Below are positions 22,927 through 36,500 of a stretch of 64,000 bases of DNA, one piece after another. Location of the stretch: positions 1 through 64,000 of the forward strand of contig JASANC010001304.1 in NCBI GenBank assembly GCA_030248135.1. Reading direction: 5' to 3'. The notes beneath the pieces are model-generated. The model made no database searches, was not told the origin of the DNA, and was given only the letters and a program-made list of their open reading frames with translations. The DNA comes from Theristus sp. LFF4_11 (lineage: Eukaryota; Nematoda; Chromadorea; Monhysterida; Xyalidae). A program made the translations under genes and the position numbers. Position 1 is the stretch's first letter. Each line of letters starts with the position of its first letter.

Positions 22927-24866
22927 ATGGCTGAAAACGGACCAGAGAACAGCGGCGACAGCCAGGTGGTCGATCTGGCGCTACTGCAGGACGACAGCGG
23001 CGGTGTGTTGTTCTCACGGGACACGAACAAATGGAAGTTCTGCGAATATTACGAGCCGTCCGTTAACGGACTCGATGAAAACTATAAATTCCCGTGAGTT
23101 TTGGAAGAATTAATCGCTGAAGTTTAGAAACATGCAATGTATTATTTCGACTAGCAAAGTATTTGAACAACGTTCACATGAGCCAACAGTTTTCATTTAT
23201 GTGTGGTGTTTTTAGATTAAACATCACGAAGTGTTTCTTCTTGTCAGTTCACTTTTTGAATTTACCAAAACTGAATTGAAACCAATTCAGCTGTGACATT
23301 TCGCTCGACTGCTGCGGCAACAAATGCTGCGACCCAGCGCCGTCGGAGATGCCGCTATGGTGAGTTCGGCACGGCCAGTTTATGACGACTCCTTCAATTT
23401 TACTGTTTTGTTTTTGCAAAACTTTCCTCAAACTTTTTCCGAAAAAGTATTTAAAAATGCCAAAGTTTCAATATATATTTTTGCTGCTGCAGGCTGATCA
23501 TTTTGCTCATTCTATTGCTCCTGCTGCTGTTATGTATCTGTTGTTCGATCATCGCCTGGATCTGGTACAAGTGCCGGCCGAAGAAAGGTTCGAAAACCAA
23601 TTTAGCGCTGTTTTTTATTACCTTGATAACTTCGCTTCAACGCACGTAACTAAACGACTTTCAAATATTGCCAAAAAAATACCAATTTCCATCGCACCCA
23701 TAAATCTGCTTGTGTTACTTTCTTCAACCTTACTAACGACCAAGAAAAAATACACATCACCATTGTTATCAAGTGTTCTACCACTTAGATTTTTAAAACG
23801 CCTATCTATTCTCATGCATGACTGATATATCCTGCGGTCTCATAATCAGACAAAAAGGCGAAACTCCTCGAAAACGGTGAGTACCAACCGGTGCAGACGG
23901 TGGTCGAGCATCCAAACAGGCCAGCAACCTTGATGGTGACAAAAAGCGGCATGGTGAAGCTGCACCGGAAGCCATCTGCAAGCACGGAGCCGAAGAGCAG
24001 CGAGCAAAGCGCCACATTGGTCGAGAGCCAACGCTCCTCACGCTCCAGCACCATCAACGGCCAACCGCCGAAAACTGGCCCTCTAGTGCACGGTAGCGAT
24101 AGCGGTCGTTTAGAAATATATGATGAGAAAATTCGCTTCTTTAATTTTCTTCCACTCCTCTTCGCTCCTCTCAATAATCATAACAGGTCTGTAGCTGTTA
24201 AAGCGCAATTTTACTTGATTATCCACCCAAACAGGCTGGGCGTTCTGCAGCTGATTGGCTGTCTGAATCAAACTAGACAAAAAATATGGACGATTTTTTT
24301 TGTTTTTTTATTTCATGAGATCTGGGTACACTTAGCAGAAAAATACGGGATATTTTGTGAGTTTTGTATTTTTGAATTGCGGACTACTCAAAAATATCAG
24401 TTGGTACAACGAAACTTTCCTTTTAAAAGAACGACGGCGACGAGAATGATCGCAAGAACTGAATACGCTTAGAAATCGTAAACTAAGCAAAAAATCAATC
24501 CAGAATTTCATTTTTTTATCATTGGGCCGCTTGATTCAGACAACCAATCAGTTACTTTTACAAAAACCCAGTAGTGCATGCAAATGCAGAGTCGACTCAT
24601 TAGTTCCGGTTGAAAATGGCATGATTCAATAATGCCCAAAAACTCACTCAAATTGCATCGTTACAGAGAAGTTCGTGCCGTCGCCGATGGAGGTGAGCTT
24701 TCTGGCGCCGCCGAAGCCGCAACAGGCGCAGCAGCATTCGGAGGACGAGATCAGCAAGAAGCAGCGCGTCTACCGCGGCGACCATCGGCCGATCGAGCAG
24801 GAGCAACGCGCCCAGATCGCCTATTACAGGTCCGGCACGGACGCGGTGCCCTCCTATAATCTGTAG
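22927..24866 (+). CDS. Single-pass membrane protein with Cys-rich juxtamembrane segment
   Basis: Function unknown. Exons 22927-23093, 23291-23359, 23493-23587, 23850-24092 and 24667-24866 join in phase (2, 2, 1, 1) and give about 257 residues. The start ATG has a strong GCCATGG context. There is no signal peptide; residues 1-57 are acidic and polar. A Cys cluster (CDISLDCCGNKCCDP) sits directly before one very hydrophobic segment (LIILLILLLLLLLCICCSII). After it come a basic stop-transfer YKCRPKK and a Ser/Gln-rich, probably cytoplasmic tail ending VPSYNL. The CC-x2-CC plus membrane segment recalls Shisa and WBP1/VOPP1 proteins, but I see no PPxY motif, so this is only an architectural likeness. 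A related alternative end is at 27021-27235. Confidence 0.75.
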
Positions 24867-27020
24867 TCGTTTTTTACATTACAATCTTTTTTGTTATTAA
24901 AAAAAGTTATAATGTTTCTGTTTTGTTGTTGCATCGGGTGTTTTCGGTGAACACACTACATACACGGAGAAAACAGCACACGGCATAAGGGTGTTGTGAG
25001 CATATCGAGCTTTTTGCCTGTGAAGGTTCTTTTCTCCGTCATGACAGTGCTTCGGTTGGTATTATCGTGCTTTTCTCTCCGTGTCCGTGTTTCTCTCTCT
25101 CTGGGCACAGTTTTGCAAGCCGCTTCGATTATTTCAATCGGTTGTTCGTCAGAAATGGTTCGAATTCATGATTGCCTATTTATTCAGCTAATTATATTGC
25201 GGTGAATTCGATCAACTAATGATATAGCTCAGAATGGCTCCGTCAAGAACGGCCCAGCAAAATAGTCAACAGGCAACTGGATGAAATTCAATACGGCGTT
25301 GACTTAGATTTGGTTAAGTTGAAATTCTTACCGCCCATGTTGAATATTTTGTTGATTCATTTGCCACAGCGTCTGGAGCTTGATTTTTTGCTTCTTGAAA
25401 TTATTAGACCATTTAAGCCGCTATGCTAAATAATGTCTGACGATATTTTGGTATCCTTTCTGTGCTGCCAAGTTCACACACTGCACAAATATATGCTTGG
25501 CTCAATGTTCTCTGGTTTATCATTTTTTCAATTATTCTGAAGATTCTTTTTTTTGAACTCACTATTTTGATTGTCGGTATTCCGAGGTTTTGCTTATCTT
25601 TCCTGAACACTTTTGTCATCCCATGCGCACAATACTCACAGACACCCGCACACACACAAATGCTGTAGCGCACTCAGGATCTGTCTGGTCAACAGCTAAC
25701 TTGATGATCGAAAGTTGTGCATTTTGTGCTAACTTGTAACTTGTGTTTAAAAAACTTCATCATTGCCATGTAATATTTCATGTGTACAAGCCTGAATGCC
25801 ATTCGAACGACAATATTCTGACGTGAAATTAATTCATCAAGAACGTGTCCAAGGAAGCAGATCAATTTGAAAAACCCTAGCAAAAAATCGCAGAATAATG
25901 CGAACGGCAGCCAGGCTGCGTAATCCTGACTGGCGTGTCATGTTTTCCTTGTCGTAAATTGATATACGTTTTTTCTCGGTTTTCAGTTTGTGTACATTTT
26001 TCTGTTGATATTCTCATTACACACGTTTAAAAACACAATAAAAGTGATTGGAACAAACGAGAACACATCGGGGAAATGGCATTTTGGCTTGTGCCGTTTC
26101 ACTTACACTGTATTTGCCTTTGAGTTTGCCTTCCAGTTCCTTGGTCGATAACATGTGCGTGCGAAGCAGTATTAATAAAAGTTTAAAAATGAGCATGATT
26201 ACTTATTTCTTCGTATCGCTGTGAAATGAACTTTGTAGTGAGCTATTGGAACAATGCTAAGATTACTAATGATTTTCTTTTGCGTGAAAGAGAAATAATT
26301 ATGTTGGCAACAATGTCAAAAAACGTGTTTTGCTGTAACCATTAACTTATATTCGTATATTAAAAACTAATTTGGAAACCCTGGTTGATTACAACGCCGC
26401 AAACACCGCATGGCCTGCCTAAAGCAACGTGTAGCCGTGTGTGCCGACCATTTTAAACTTAAAACAGCCATTTCTAAATAGTTGAAAGCCGAAAAGACTC
26501 ACATACCACACATAGCGGTGTTATTGCCGGGACTGAAAGTTTGCATGGCTCATTTTTTGCTTAATCGGATGGCGAAGACGCAAATAAAACACGTACGTTG
26601 GTGCCGTAAACAACAATGAAACAGACGGTAACTCAAATCTGCAGGTACATCCCCCTGTCCCTCTTGTTTTATCGTTAGGTGAAAACAGCGGCACTGTATT
26701 TCAGTTCCCCCAACAGGAGCACTGTGGTCGTGGTTCGTCTCAGCAACAGCAAGCTACTCCCGAACCATTGACCACAAACCAAAATAATCTGATTCGTGAT
26801 CGTTCAACGTTTCGATGAGGCCAACAGATTCCACAATAGTCCTGGCTTGTCGATTTGTAGCGTCAGCTGATTGGTTGGTGCACGACGATGATGCATGCGT
26901 TGCTTGGAAGGCAGAGTCAATGCAGCACAGAGCATCACGTGTGCACCACAACAACAGATTCAGCAAATGGTAAAAGATTGGCCAGAGGGCGACTATAAAG
27001 TACCCAAAATACATGCGGAG
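24867..27020. other. Intergenic or intronic stretch with a MITE relic
   Basis: No coding similarity is seen. The sequence is AT-rich with two AATAAA-type signals near 26036 and 26170 that could end the upstream gene. At about 26860-26960 a diverged palindromic-MITE fragment is recognisable from TCAGCTGATTGGTTGGTGCA and GATGCATGCG. If the exon at 27021 belongs to the membrane-protein gene, this whole stretch is an intron of the longer isoform. Confidence 0.4.
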
Positions 27021-27235
27021 CCAATTTCACCTCTGCCCTCAACAGACCGTTCGTGCCGGACCCGATGGACGAGATCATGGTGCCGAAGGCGGATCGCCTC
27101 GTGGCGCAGACACACGACTCCACCGAGATCTCGCACGCGCAACTGGTCGCTGTCGAGCACGTGCACACGCCGGCGCAGCAGCACGCGCACACCGTCTACT
27201 ATCGGCCGCAGTTCGACAATGTGCCGTCGTATTGA
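27021..27235 (+). CDS. Possible alternative last exon of the membrane-protein gene
   Basis: This open segment encodes PFVPDPMDEIMVPKA and ends YYRPQFDNVPSY before the stop at 27233-27235. It parallels the last exon at 24667-24866, which begins KFVPSPMEVSFL and ends YYRSGTDAVPSYNL. It could be an alternative terminal exon or a relic of a partial gene duplication. The acceptor with the best pyrimidine tract (exon start 27046) is in phase 2 and does not match the phase-1 end of the exon at 24092. An upstream AG (start 27021) does match, but it is a poorer acceptor. Confidence 0.5.
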
Positions 27236-29254
27236 TATATTGATTGATTGATCTGTGTGGTGGTGGTGGCGACAAGAGTGATTTGTTTACTACACAGAGA
27301 AATCGTTACATCACCAAATCTGTCGTTTTGGTTCTGCGACTCAATGCTCGACGCGCCAGTTCAAATGAAGTGACTACAGCCGTGCTCCTGAGATAACGGT
27401 TGGGTCAGCAGAGGACATTTTGTGAAAGGCCGCATCATGCAAAAAAATTTGAAAACGCACTGAATCGCAGAACCAAAAGAAAAGACAGTATTAGTTCTCA
27501 CTCATAACAACTGCACTCAACATTAGTAGAGCGACTTTAGTAGCAAACGAGCGGTGTGGTATATTTATTTAGTAGCAACGGTTTCTCCGTGTACTACGAT
27601 GAAAGGTATTTGTCCATTCATAGGTGACCTCTTATGTTTTTTCTCGAATGATGAACCTATATATCAATAGTTTGAGGCGCTACACCAAGCTACCAGTTTA
27701 TTACCACATTTTTAAACATTTTTTGAAACTCTCTTCAATAACACGCGCCTTTCAACGGCGCAATGTGCACATCCAAGAAGAACGCACATACATTCATTCC
27801 GACATCTCCATCATACATGCATGCAGCAAATCTTCTTTCTTTTTTTATTCTTTCTGATTCTAGTATCAGTGAATGAATCAATCAAAACAAAACAGCATGT
27901 TGTATTGTAGCACGGAGAATAATTTTTCTGAATTTAGTTAAGCAACAATACGATTACACATGTTTTTTTTAAATTTCAGTGTGGGTGAATACGACCGCCA
28001 AGAAAGAAGAAAACCACGAAAATATATTCCAGCTATGCACGTACGTGCCTTGGTTGAGCCTAAATCACAATTGCGTCCATTGTTCAGTATCTTACAACAT
28101 GCTCATGAATCGCCAGACGAGCACAACAAACACAAAAGCACACTAAACTGTTTTTCAACAAACAAACATTATGAACGATTTTTCAAGCTATTATTTCTTC
28201 TCAGACACACCTTTACAAAATGGCGACAGCATCAAGAAAAGTACAAGTTGCAAATACCCCGGAAGAAAATAATTTAAAGAAGCTTTATATTACATAACCT
28301 CAACTAATAACAGATTACAAAAAAACGTTCAAACACACATGGAAACACAAACAAAACAATGAGATTGATTGGCAGACAGAATTCCAATCCTGATCAAAAA
28401 GGTTTTCTTTTCTTAACGCTCACAGAACACCAACTTGCAAAAAATATCATTTACTTTTGCATTTTGCCGATCGTCTACAAAAGAACGTTTGCTGTACACA
28501 ACTACATAGCATGGAAGGTGAAAAATGGCTGCGGATGAGTTAAAATTATGGACGTAGAACGTTTACTTGTCGAATTTTTGCTGCAACTGACCACCGAAAA
28601 AAGCGCCAAACTTTTAAAATTTCTACAAACAAAAAACACCAGTTTTCACTCACCAAAACTTTATAATACACACACACAAACTACCCAAATCAGCGTGGGC
28701 GGCAGACCGGACCGGAGAGAGATAATAAGAAACAGAAGAAAAACACATAACAAAATAAGAACTGTTGCGAACTCTCTTTGGGATGTACATTGTACACGCG
28801 AAAAGCAACACGAAAACAAAACCACGATTGTGCATCATTGGTGTCAAACAATATAATAATCATAATGGCGCTCGGGCACACGAGACAAAGAGACAGCGTG
28901 ACACGAACGTGCCACCGCCAAAAAATGCAAGATTCGGCCCCGAAATCATTCGGCGGATCAGTGAGACGCAAGAAACACAAATGCTATCTGCTGCTGTGCG
29001 AGCTGCTCCTCGACGTCGACGACGTCTCCTTGCTGCCCTCGGCACTGCTCTGTTGGCTGCATTCGCGGTCGAGCTCGTGAAGCCTGAACGAGCAGAAAAA
29101 CGTTTACAAATGGAGAACTTTTGCGAAAAATTTTCGGATTTTTTTTCGAGAAAAAACAAAAATATTTTCGTCGTTTAAAAAATGACCCCGTGAGCATTTT
29201 CCATGAAGACAAATGATGCTGGAGGAAATGATGCTGAAAATTAGCGACCAAAAA
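27236..29254. other. Region between convergent genes
   Basis: It separates the membrane-protein gene (+) from the end of the LAMMER kinase (-). An open frame near 27978-28275 follows a TTTCAG but matches no family I recognise. The right part, to 29254, probably holds the kinase 3' UTR. I see no RNA gene. Confidence 0.4.
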
Positions 29255-32200
29255 TCACCTGAGATTCCTGGGTAGCCGCGTGAAAAATGGGTGCTCTAAA
29301 ACGTGACGCATTGTGATCCTCTGCGACGGCTCATACTCGAGCATTCGATGTATTAGATCAAATAATTCCTCCGTCTCGGCGTCGTTCGCCATCATGTACC
29401 TCTGCAAGTTCAGTAACGTTGGCATTCGTTAATTGATGTTTCGTTGTAAATCCACTTGTTTATAGTTATCAATAAATCAGTCAACCAATCAGTCAATCAA
29501 TGAAACTAATCCATTTGGCTGGCAGCCCATTGAGACACCCTGATTGTTGTTCAACACCAGCATGAACCAATCAATTTGTTAAACTTGAAGATCTTTGAAT
29601 GTGCAGAAAGGAGCAGCACAGTACGTACGGATGTGCAGTGTGTGGTAGTCTGAAGTCCTGGTCAAAAGCTAGTAGTATACACTCTGTTGTTTGTCTTCAG
29701 ATTAGTAGCCCTTTAGGCAATCACAAGACTCACCCTCAGCGGTTTACAATTATCACGAACATAACGACCGTTAGTACTCTTGTCGTCCCAGTCTAATCGG
29801 CCGTGGTAAAAGTATTTCGTTCTGAAACAAGAGTAACGGATTATGAAAAGAACAAACGGAACTATTACTTCTGAAGTTTTTACACCTAGTGGGTCACCTG
29901 ATTTTCAAGGACGGATGATGAAAAAAACAGACACCCGCTCCAGTCAGCTCATCCATTTCAAAAAACCAACCAGAAAGCACCCTTGGACCCGGGTCATATA
30001 AAAAAATGCCGATTCATTCTACGAAAATGGCGGTACACCACGCTTCGGTATCGCACAAAGGTGAGCCTAGTGGGCAACCACCAGCAAAACCTGACGACGG
30101 AGAAAAAGTTACCGGAGCCAAAAAGCCAGTAAAAACCCATCAAACCACAAAAATCGACCCTGCAAAAACAACCAGCGTTCCTCTGTACTGACTTTGTTTT
30201 GCGGCACATGCGATAGGGAATGGGCCCGAGAATGCGTTCCATCATGGCGAGGTGTTCACGATTGTCGTGCGTCTGGAAGAGCGTCAAGCCGAGGTACAAC
30301 TCGAACATGATGCAGCCAACCGACCAGACGTCGCATGGCTGCGCCCAGCCGAGCTCTGCAACGAATCAAAAATAGGGGTTGTCTCCTACATAGGGCCGGG
30401 GCACTTCGGTTACTTGGAATGGCCCCATTATGATGAAGAAACTGGTTTCCTTTCACGTCTGCAAACCCACTGATTCGCAGAACCTAAAAGATCGATAATA
30501 TATGGTGCCATAAACGGGTGCGCGGCGTTTCGATAATCCTGTTTTTTATTCCAAACGCGTACCGAGGATCACTTCGGGCGACCGATAATGGCGCGTCGAG
30601 ACGATCGTCGAATGATGCTCGTGGTCGAACGTGGCCGAGCCAAAGTCGATCAGTCGCACCGTGCTGTCACGAACCACTCGGAACTCTTTTCTCTGCGAAC
30701 GACACAGAAACGTCTCCTTTTGTTGCGAGAGCGAACAGAAACACAGAAAAAAGTGTCAGCTCAGTTCTCGACATTGACACGTTAGAGTTGAGTGACTGAT
30801 ATGAACAGTTTTTTTTCGTGACGGAACATAACAGGTCGGATGAAATGGTCAATTCGCTGGTTGGCTGCAAACGTGAATTGACCAAAAATGCAGATCCAAT
30901 GATACCGATGTTCACGTGTCTGGTCATCATGACGAATGCCAAATCAGAGAGAGGCGAGTTTTGATAAAGGTTCCAGTTCACGAAGCGAGGCTGCACGCAC
31001 GAGCGACGATTTTGTGAACCGCGGTGCGCTTGCCGGCCCCATGCACGCGGGCATGTGAGTCCGGATCTCGTCGGCAGCAACCGCACCACGTTCCAGCCAC
31101 ACTGTCGCTGGTGGAAGCAGCACACGCAACAACTGACCAGAAAAATTCAATGGCACCTACAAAACAGTAAAAAAAACACCCACGCACACACCCTCTTCGG
31201 ATCTGGCACGACGTCGTAATCGGAATTAATGAACAGAATGTTTTCCGGCTTCAGATCGGTGTGCGTCAGTCGATTAGCGTGCATGAAACTGACTGAGTAG
31301 CACAGTTGGTAGGCGATGTGCCGCACGTGCTCCATCGGGTATGGGTGGTAGCTGTTGGCTTTCTGAAAAGGCACGAGCAGCAACAATTGTGGTAAGAAAC
31401 ACAGGTGGCACTAGAGGGGCATTCATGAAGCAGTATTTAGTGACGCACAACTGTCTTACTAAATATAGATACGCGTCACCAAACAAAACACTGGTTCGTG
31501 ATTGGCGCTGAATTTTGAATGGTGTGTGCACTGTTACACCGGTGTGGACGGTGTGCCCACTTGTCGTTGCCATACGGTGCGTACGCACGCGTGCCAAGAG
31601 TATTGCGGCAATCGCACCACAGGGTGGCGGCAAGTGCCATGCGGTTCACCACACCGTCGCACTTGCACGGGTATATGAGGCAGACTAATCAGCTCTCTTG
31701 AAAATCATTCGGTGGCTCTTTGACTTTGAATGACGAGCCACAATCAGTGAAAATAGGAATTGAAAAATTGAATTTGAATGAATTTGAATCAGTGAAAAAA
31801 AATTGAATAGGATAACCCTGACTGGTGATCGAATTGTAACGGAATAACTCCTGAGTGAACGGCATTGATTTATCGTCTTGAAATCAACCGAAACCAAAAC
31901 CGGAAGACAAACCGCCAAACGAGGAAAACCTTGGAATGCAATACGCACCAGAAAGTCGAAGACGCTGAGGCCGAGCAGCTCGAACACCAAGCACATGTGC
32001 CCGTAGTAGTCGAACCAGTCTAATAATTCGATCCATAAACTGAAGATGTTGAAAAAAATTACAATAGAATCAAGGACATCGTCAGATTTTAATACTTCAA
32101 TTTAGCTACCACAATCAAAACAACAATCAGCGAGTACAAGTCGACTTTACCACGATTTCTAATACTTGTAAAAAAACCACGAAAATCTCAACAACCGTAG

Positions 32201-33553
32201 GCAGCAACGCATCTGTGTCGCTGAGCAACTCACGGCGTTTAAAATGAACCGTTTTTATCGGAGTCTCTCTGAATTCCATTTCAATTGAATTAAAAACAGA
32301 ATTGCCTCTGTGAAAAAACAAAAACAAAATGGGCCGGATACAAACGGTCCGCAGATGTGAGGAACGCACTATTTCGCCTTCGGATCTGCCTCCTGCATCT
32401 TGCGGAGCACGTTGATCTCGAGCTTTGCAGCCTCCCTGTATTTGTGCACGTTTTTGATGACTTTCAGCGCGAGACGACACTCGGACGAGGACGCCAAGGA
32501 GCGCTCGCCGCCCGTGTCCACGACCTCCACCACTTTGCCGAACGTGCCCTCGCCCAGCGTTCGCACTATCTCGTCTGAAAGAGTCCGGTGTTTCGTTTTT
32601 GGAGAATTTGGCTTCGGACTCACAGTTAGGTTACCGAAATTCACATTTAGTGAATGCTTTTCAGAGAAGGGCACCACAGCCCCCTGTTTTGCATCTGATG
32701 AACTGGACAGAGGCCAAAAAGTAAACCATAGAACGTGGCTGCTTTTGAGAGACCGAGCCAGCTCGTCCTCGTGCGCGGGCTGTGTCCAGTTTCCGCTTTT
32801 AGGGCGCAGTACTTGCGGACACAGGTCGAGTGCGTGGATTTTGTGGTGGTGGTATTTTTTATATGAATGGGCCTTTATCGTGTGCATGTCAACAATGGAT
32901 TGGTCTCCCCAAAACAAAACATAGCACCTGACAAAAGTGTGCCGTTTCTGCAACAGATGCTGATAATGGTATTCCACTTTTTCACGTTTTCAGCAGCCCG
33001 GAAAATACAACGGTTTCCGATAAAATTGTATGTTTTTACAGATAAAACTGTCAAAATTGACAGGTATCAAAAAGTTGGCCGAAACTGGCACTACCACCGT
33101 GATAACGAACAACCAATGGCCCAAAGGTGAAATTTGATTCATCATTTTTTCTGGAGAAAAAAAAACCAACTCAGCTGTTCACATGTGGCTACACCCCTGA
33201 CACAGCTGAAAATCTCCCAATCCAACAACAATCACCAAACACATTGCCACCAAAGTTTTAGATTTCCTGTTTGGCTGCCGCAACGGGTATGGTGGTATTA
33301 CCAGAACAACCTCGGTGCAAGTGCTGGCCAATCAGCTGGCAGCAGCCACAAAAAAGTGTGCAAACAAACAAAATCCCCTCCCTCCCTCCAATAAAACCAA
33401 ACGCTCACATCGCTCCCTGACGCGATCACCAGGTTTGTATATCAAATGGCCGTCCGCGTCATTCTTCACCGGCGTCCGAATCACCGGCGCCGCACCGTAT
33501 TGATCGGACTTTTGCGACGTGCCGACATTGCCGATGGTGGTCGCAGCGCCACT
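29255..33553 (-). other. Kinase domain exons of the LAMMER kinase
   Basis: Eight exons encode the catalytic domain from [11 protein letters not shown], just before the glycine loop, to [10 protein letters not shown] and the TGA at 29255-29257. Exon order covers the N lobe (33553-33409, 32574-32370), the hinge region with [18 protein letters not shown] (32039-31949), the catalytic loop HTDLKPEN (31362-31192), the activation segment [21 protein letters not shown] (30692-30563), the LAMMER motif (30355-30193), [12 protein letters not shown] (29821-29734) and the C-terminal helix. All catalytic residues (K, E, D in HTD, D in DFG) are present, so the kinase should be active. Confidence 0.93.
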
Positions 33554-36500
33554 CTGAGAGCGGGTTTGTGTCAAAAAATTTGATTAACTACCGTGAGAAC
33601 AAAAAACAATCGTTTCTTGTAACTTGAAAGCTTTTTGTGTGTTAAAAAATTTCACGGCTAAGTTTTCGAAAAAAGCCGTTAGTACAATTTAAAAAAACGA
33701 AACAGCAACGCAACCGAGCACAAAAAATTGTGGTGGGTGGTGGGAGGATGGATGGCAAAACTAACCACTAATCGTTTAATCTGCACCAGCAGCCAGTATG
33801 TGAACCCACTCTGATGGTGCGGTGGAAAGCGTCGTGACGACGTCGGCATTAACCGATCGGCCAGCGGTTGTTCGAGCATGATCGTTGCGAAACAAAACCG
33901 AAAAAGCACCCGAACGAAAATCAGTAATGTCAGTCAGGCCAGGCGGTGAAAATCGGGAGCAAATAATGGTCAGTAGTAAGACGATGTTTGGGTTGGTTGA
34001 AAGACACACCAGAAAAGAGTTGCTGGCGGAGTGGTTTACTATCACATTTGTAGCGTTATATGTTTCACCGGGGTCAGCGGAAACGGTTTCCACACAGTCG
34101 TGAGATAAATCGAAAGTTGTGAAGCGCCGCAAAAAGTTGATCAGTTGCTTTTAGTCAGTAGAGCAGTGTTCAACCAGTGAGCAAATAAGTGACAATGCGA
34201 TCGGGCAGCAACGATCGTTAATAAATAAACAAATAACACAGACAGATGTGATATGAAATATGGCACAATTAGCAGCAAGTGACTTTTTTATCAGTCAGTC
34301 GTAAAATTGTCGCCGTCTCCAACGTCCAAACAACAAGTAGCGGGTTTCGGCCAAACAAGCATCATCACAAAAAGCCCGCGCCTCTGCAGATCAATCAGCA
34401 GACATACAGAAGAACAATGATAAAAACGGAAAACAAAACGGGCGAAACACGAAGGAACACACGCACACACATCATAAGCGCATTAGGTCATTATTATCAT
34501 CAAAAATAGAATACAAACTACCGGCAGCGGGGGCGGTTGGCGATGTTGCGATAAAAAAGGAATTTTTCGATCGATCTCACGTTTCTTTCAATGCGATTGT
34601 GCAATCACTAGCAATACTAGTCGTCTCGTCAACAAACAGAATCAAAAAAGTACTCAAACAATTCAAAATCCGTACCAACCGTGGTACCGCACTCCAAAAA
34701 ACACTTCTTCATTACGATATGAGTTTTGCTGCGCATCTTAAAACTACCGCATATTAGTTACACATATTGTTGTTTGCGTATGCGTCTCAGGCGAAATCCA
34801 CTCATCATTACAACACATGAGTCAAAGATATATAAATGTGCGCCGTTATCACGTTTTTCAGCAATATAAAACGCGCAATAGAAGGGCACATGCAAAATCT
34901 AAGCAGTGTTTTTTCTTCAAAATCGAGAGTGCTGTTTGAGAATTGACAACGGTGATCAGTTATCATAATGTGCATGATAATTTGCACGTTGATTACGTTG
35001 CGGTTATGTCCCGACTGTTAAGTACAAGTGCGCAATGCCCCGGAGCGCGAGCCGGCGGGATGAGCGAGGTGAAGCAGCAGCACGCGTGTTTAGTTCTGAA
35101 AAGTTTTTAAGTCGCCGCACAACATCATACAACGGGATCTGACAAATACCTGTACACACGGACACGGAAGACGTGTGGCACGAGGGTGTACGGGTGAAAA
35201 CTGTGTCGTGTTCGCGTGTGTGTGTCATAAAAGTTTATCCACACGGCATTGCACACAAAAGGTGCATTTGGCAGTCACACGCACGCACACGCACATACAG
35301 AAACGAAATCACCACCTTTGATTCAACAGTCAAACCACACGACTCTAAGACACCACCACCACAGACATCGATGGCAATCTCCAAGTGCGTTCGTTTGTTC
35401 TTTTCTCCTTCCTCCTTCGATGAACGTCGCTGACTCTTCACACGGCCAAACACACACGCGCGCGCGGACACGATTTGTGATAAAAATCGATTCAAAATAT
35501 GAAATATCGCACTTTTGCATAAAAACGCATCGAGATTATGATTACAATCTTCACATCTGTTAGGCTGCAAGTGTCGCAGTTGCAGGACCTGCATATCAAT
35601 TGTTTTATTGGGTCCTACGTCTTATTACTATTTTAAACGACGATATCTTAAAATCAATGATGACAGTGTTAAAAAAGAAGCCGGGAACGAACGAACGCCT
35701 TTTTTTCATTCGCCGCGTCTGGTGGTGGGTGATAACCAAAAGCAAACAATGTCGTGATTTTGAAATGTAAGCCGGAACTTTTTTCTGCAATCATTGGCAA
35801 GGTCAGGCTTTCCACATGACATGGATTGTTACTGTAGAAAGATGACTAAAAACTGTTGAATAAATAAGCAGGAAAATAAATGGTACGTTAGTTACGCATA
35901 AATCACCACAATTTATTGAAAACAGTACTTGTGAGGCTGTGAGAGGCACGTTAGAACTCGAATCATCAAGCAGCAAACGTTAGTAAACAGAAGAGCACCA
36001 CGATCATGCCATTAGTATCACAACCAATCGATCAGTCCCACCAACAATCGCACCACCGCCACCAACCATGGTAGTCGTCGTGGTCGTCGTGTTCAACGAG
36101 TCATACGGACTGGCGGCCTGCTCTTTGCCGGAGTGCGCGAGCAGCGTCGCAACCGGCTCCAGCGTCGACGTCGGTAGTGCGGCCGATGGATGCGCGGCGC
36201 CCGTGCCGCTGATCGTGTGCCCCTGGAAAGCGGCGGTCACGCCGGCAACTTGACTCGCGAGCGCCGCGTCCATCGCGGCCAACTGCTGTTGCGTCGGGAT
36301 GCGATGGTGATGCGCGGACGCCGACGATGACGTCGCCGAGGTGTTATTGGTCGTCGCCGACGTCCCGGACGACGTGGACACGCCAATTGTCGACGCGAAC
36401 AGTTGCTCGGCGGTCGCTGGCGGTGCCACCTCGAACGGCGCGCGCTGCCCCCCGTGGTGCCGCGGTGCGGCGTGCTTGCCGGTCGTCACCATACGCGGCG

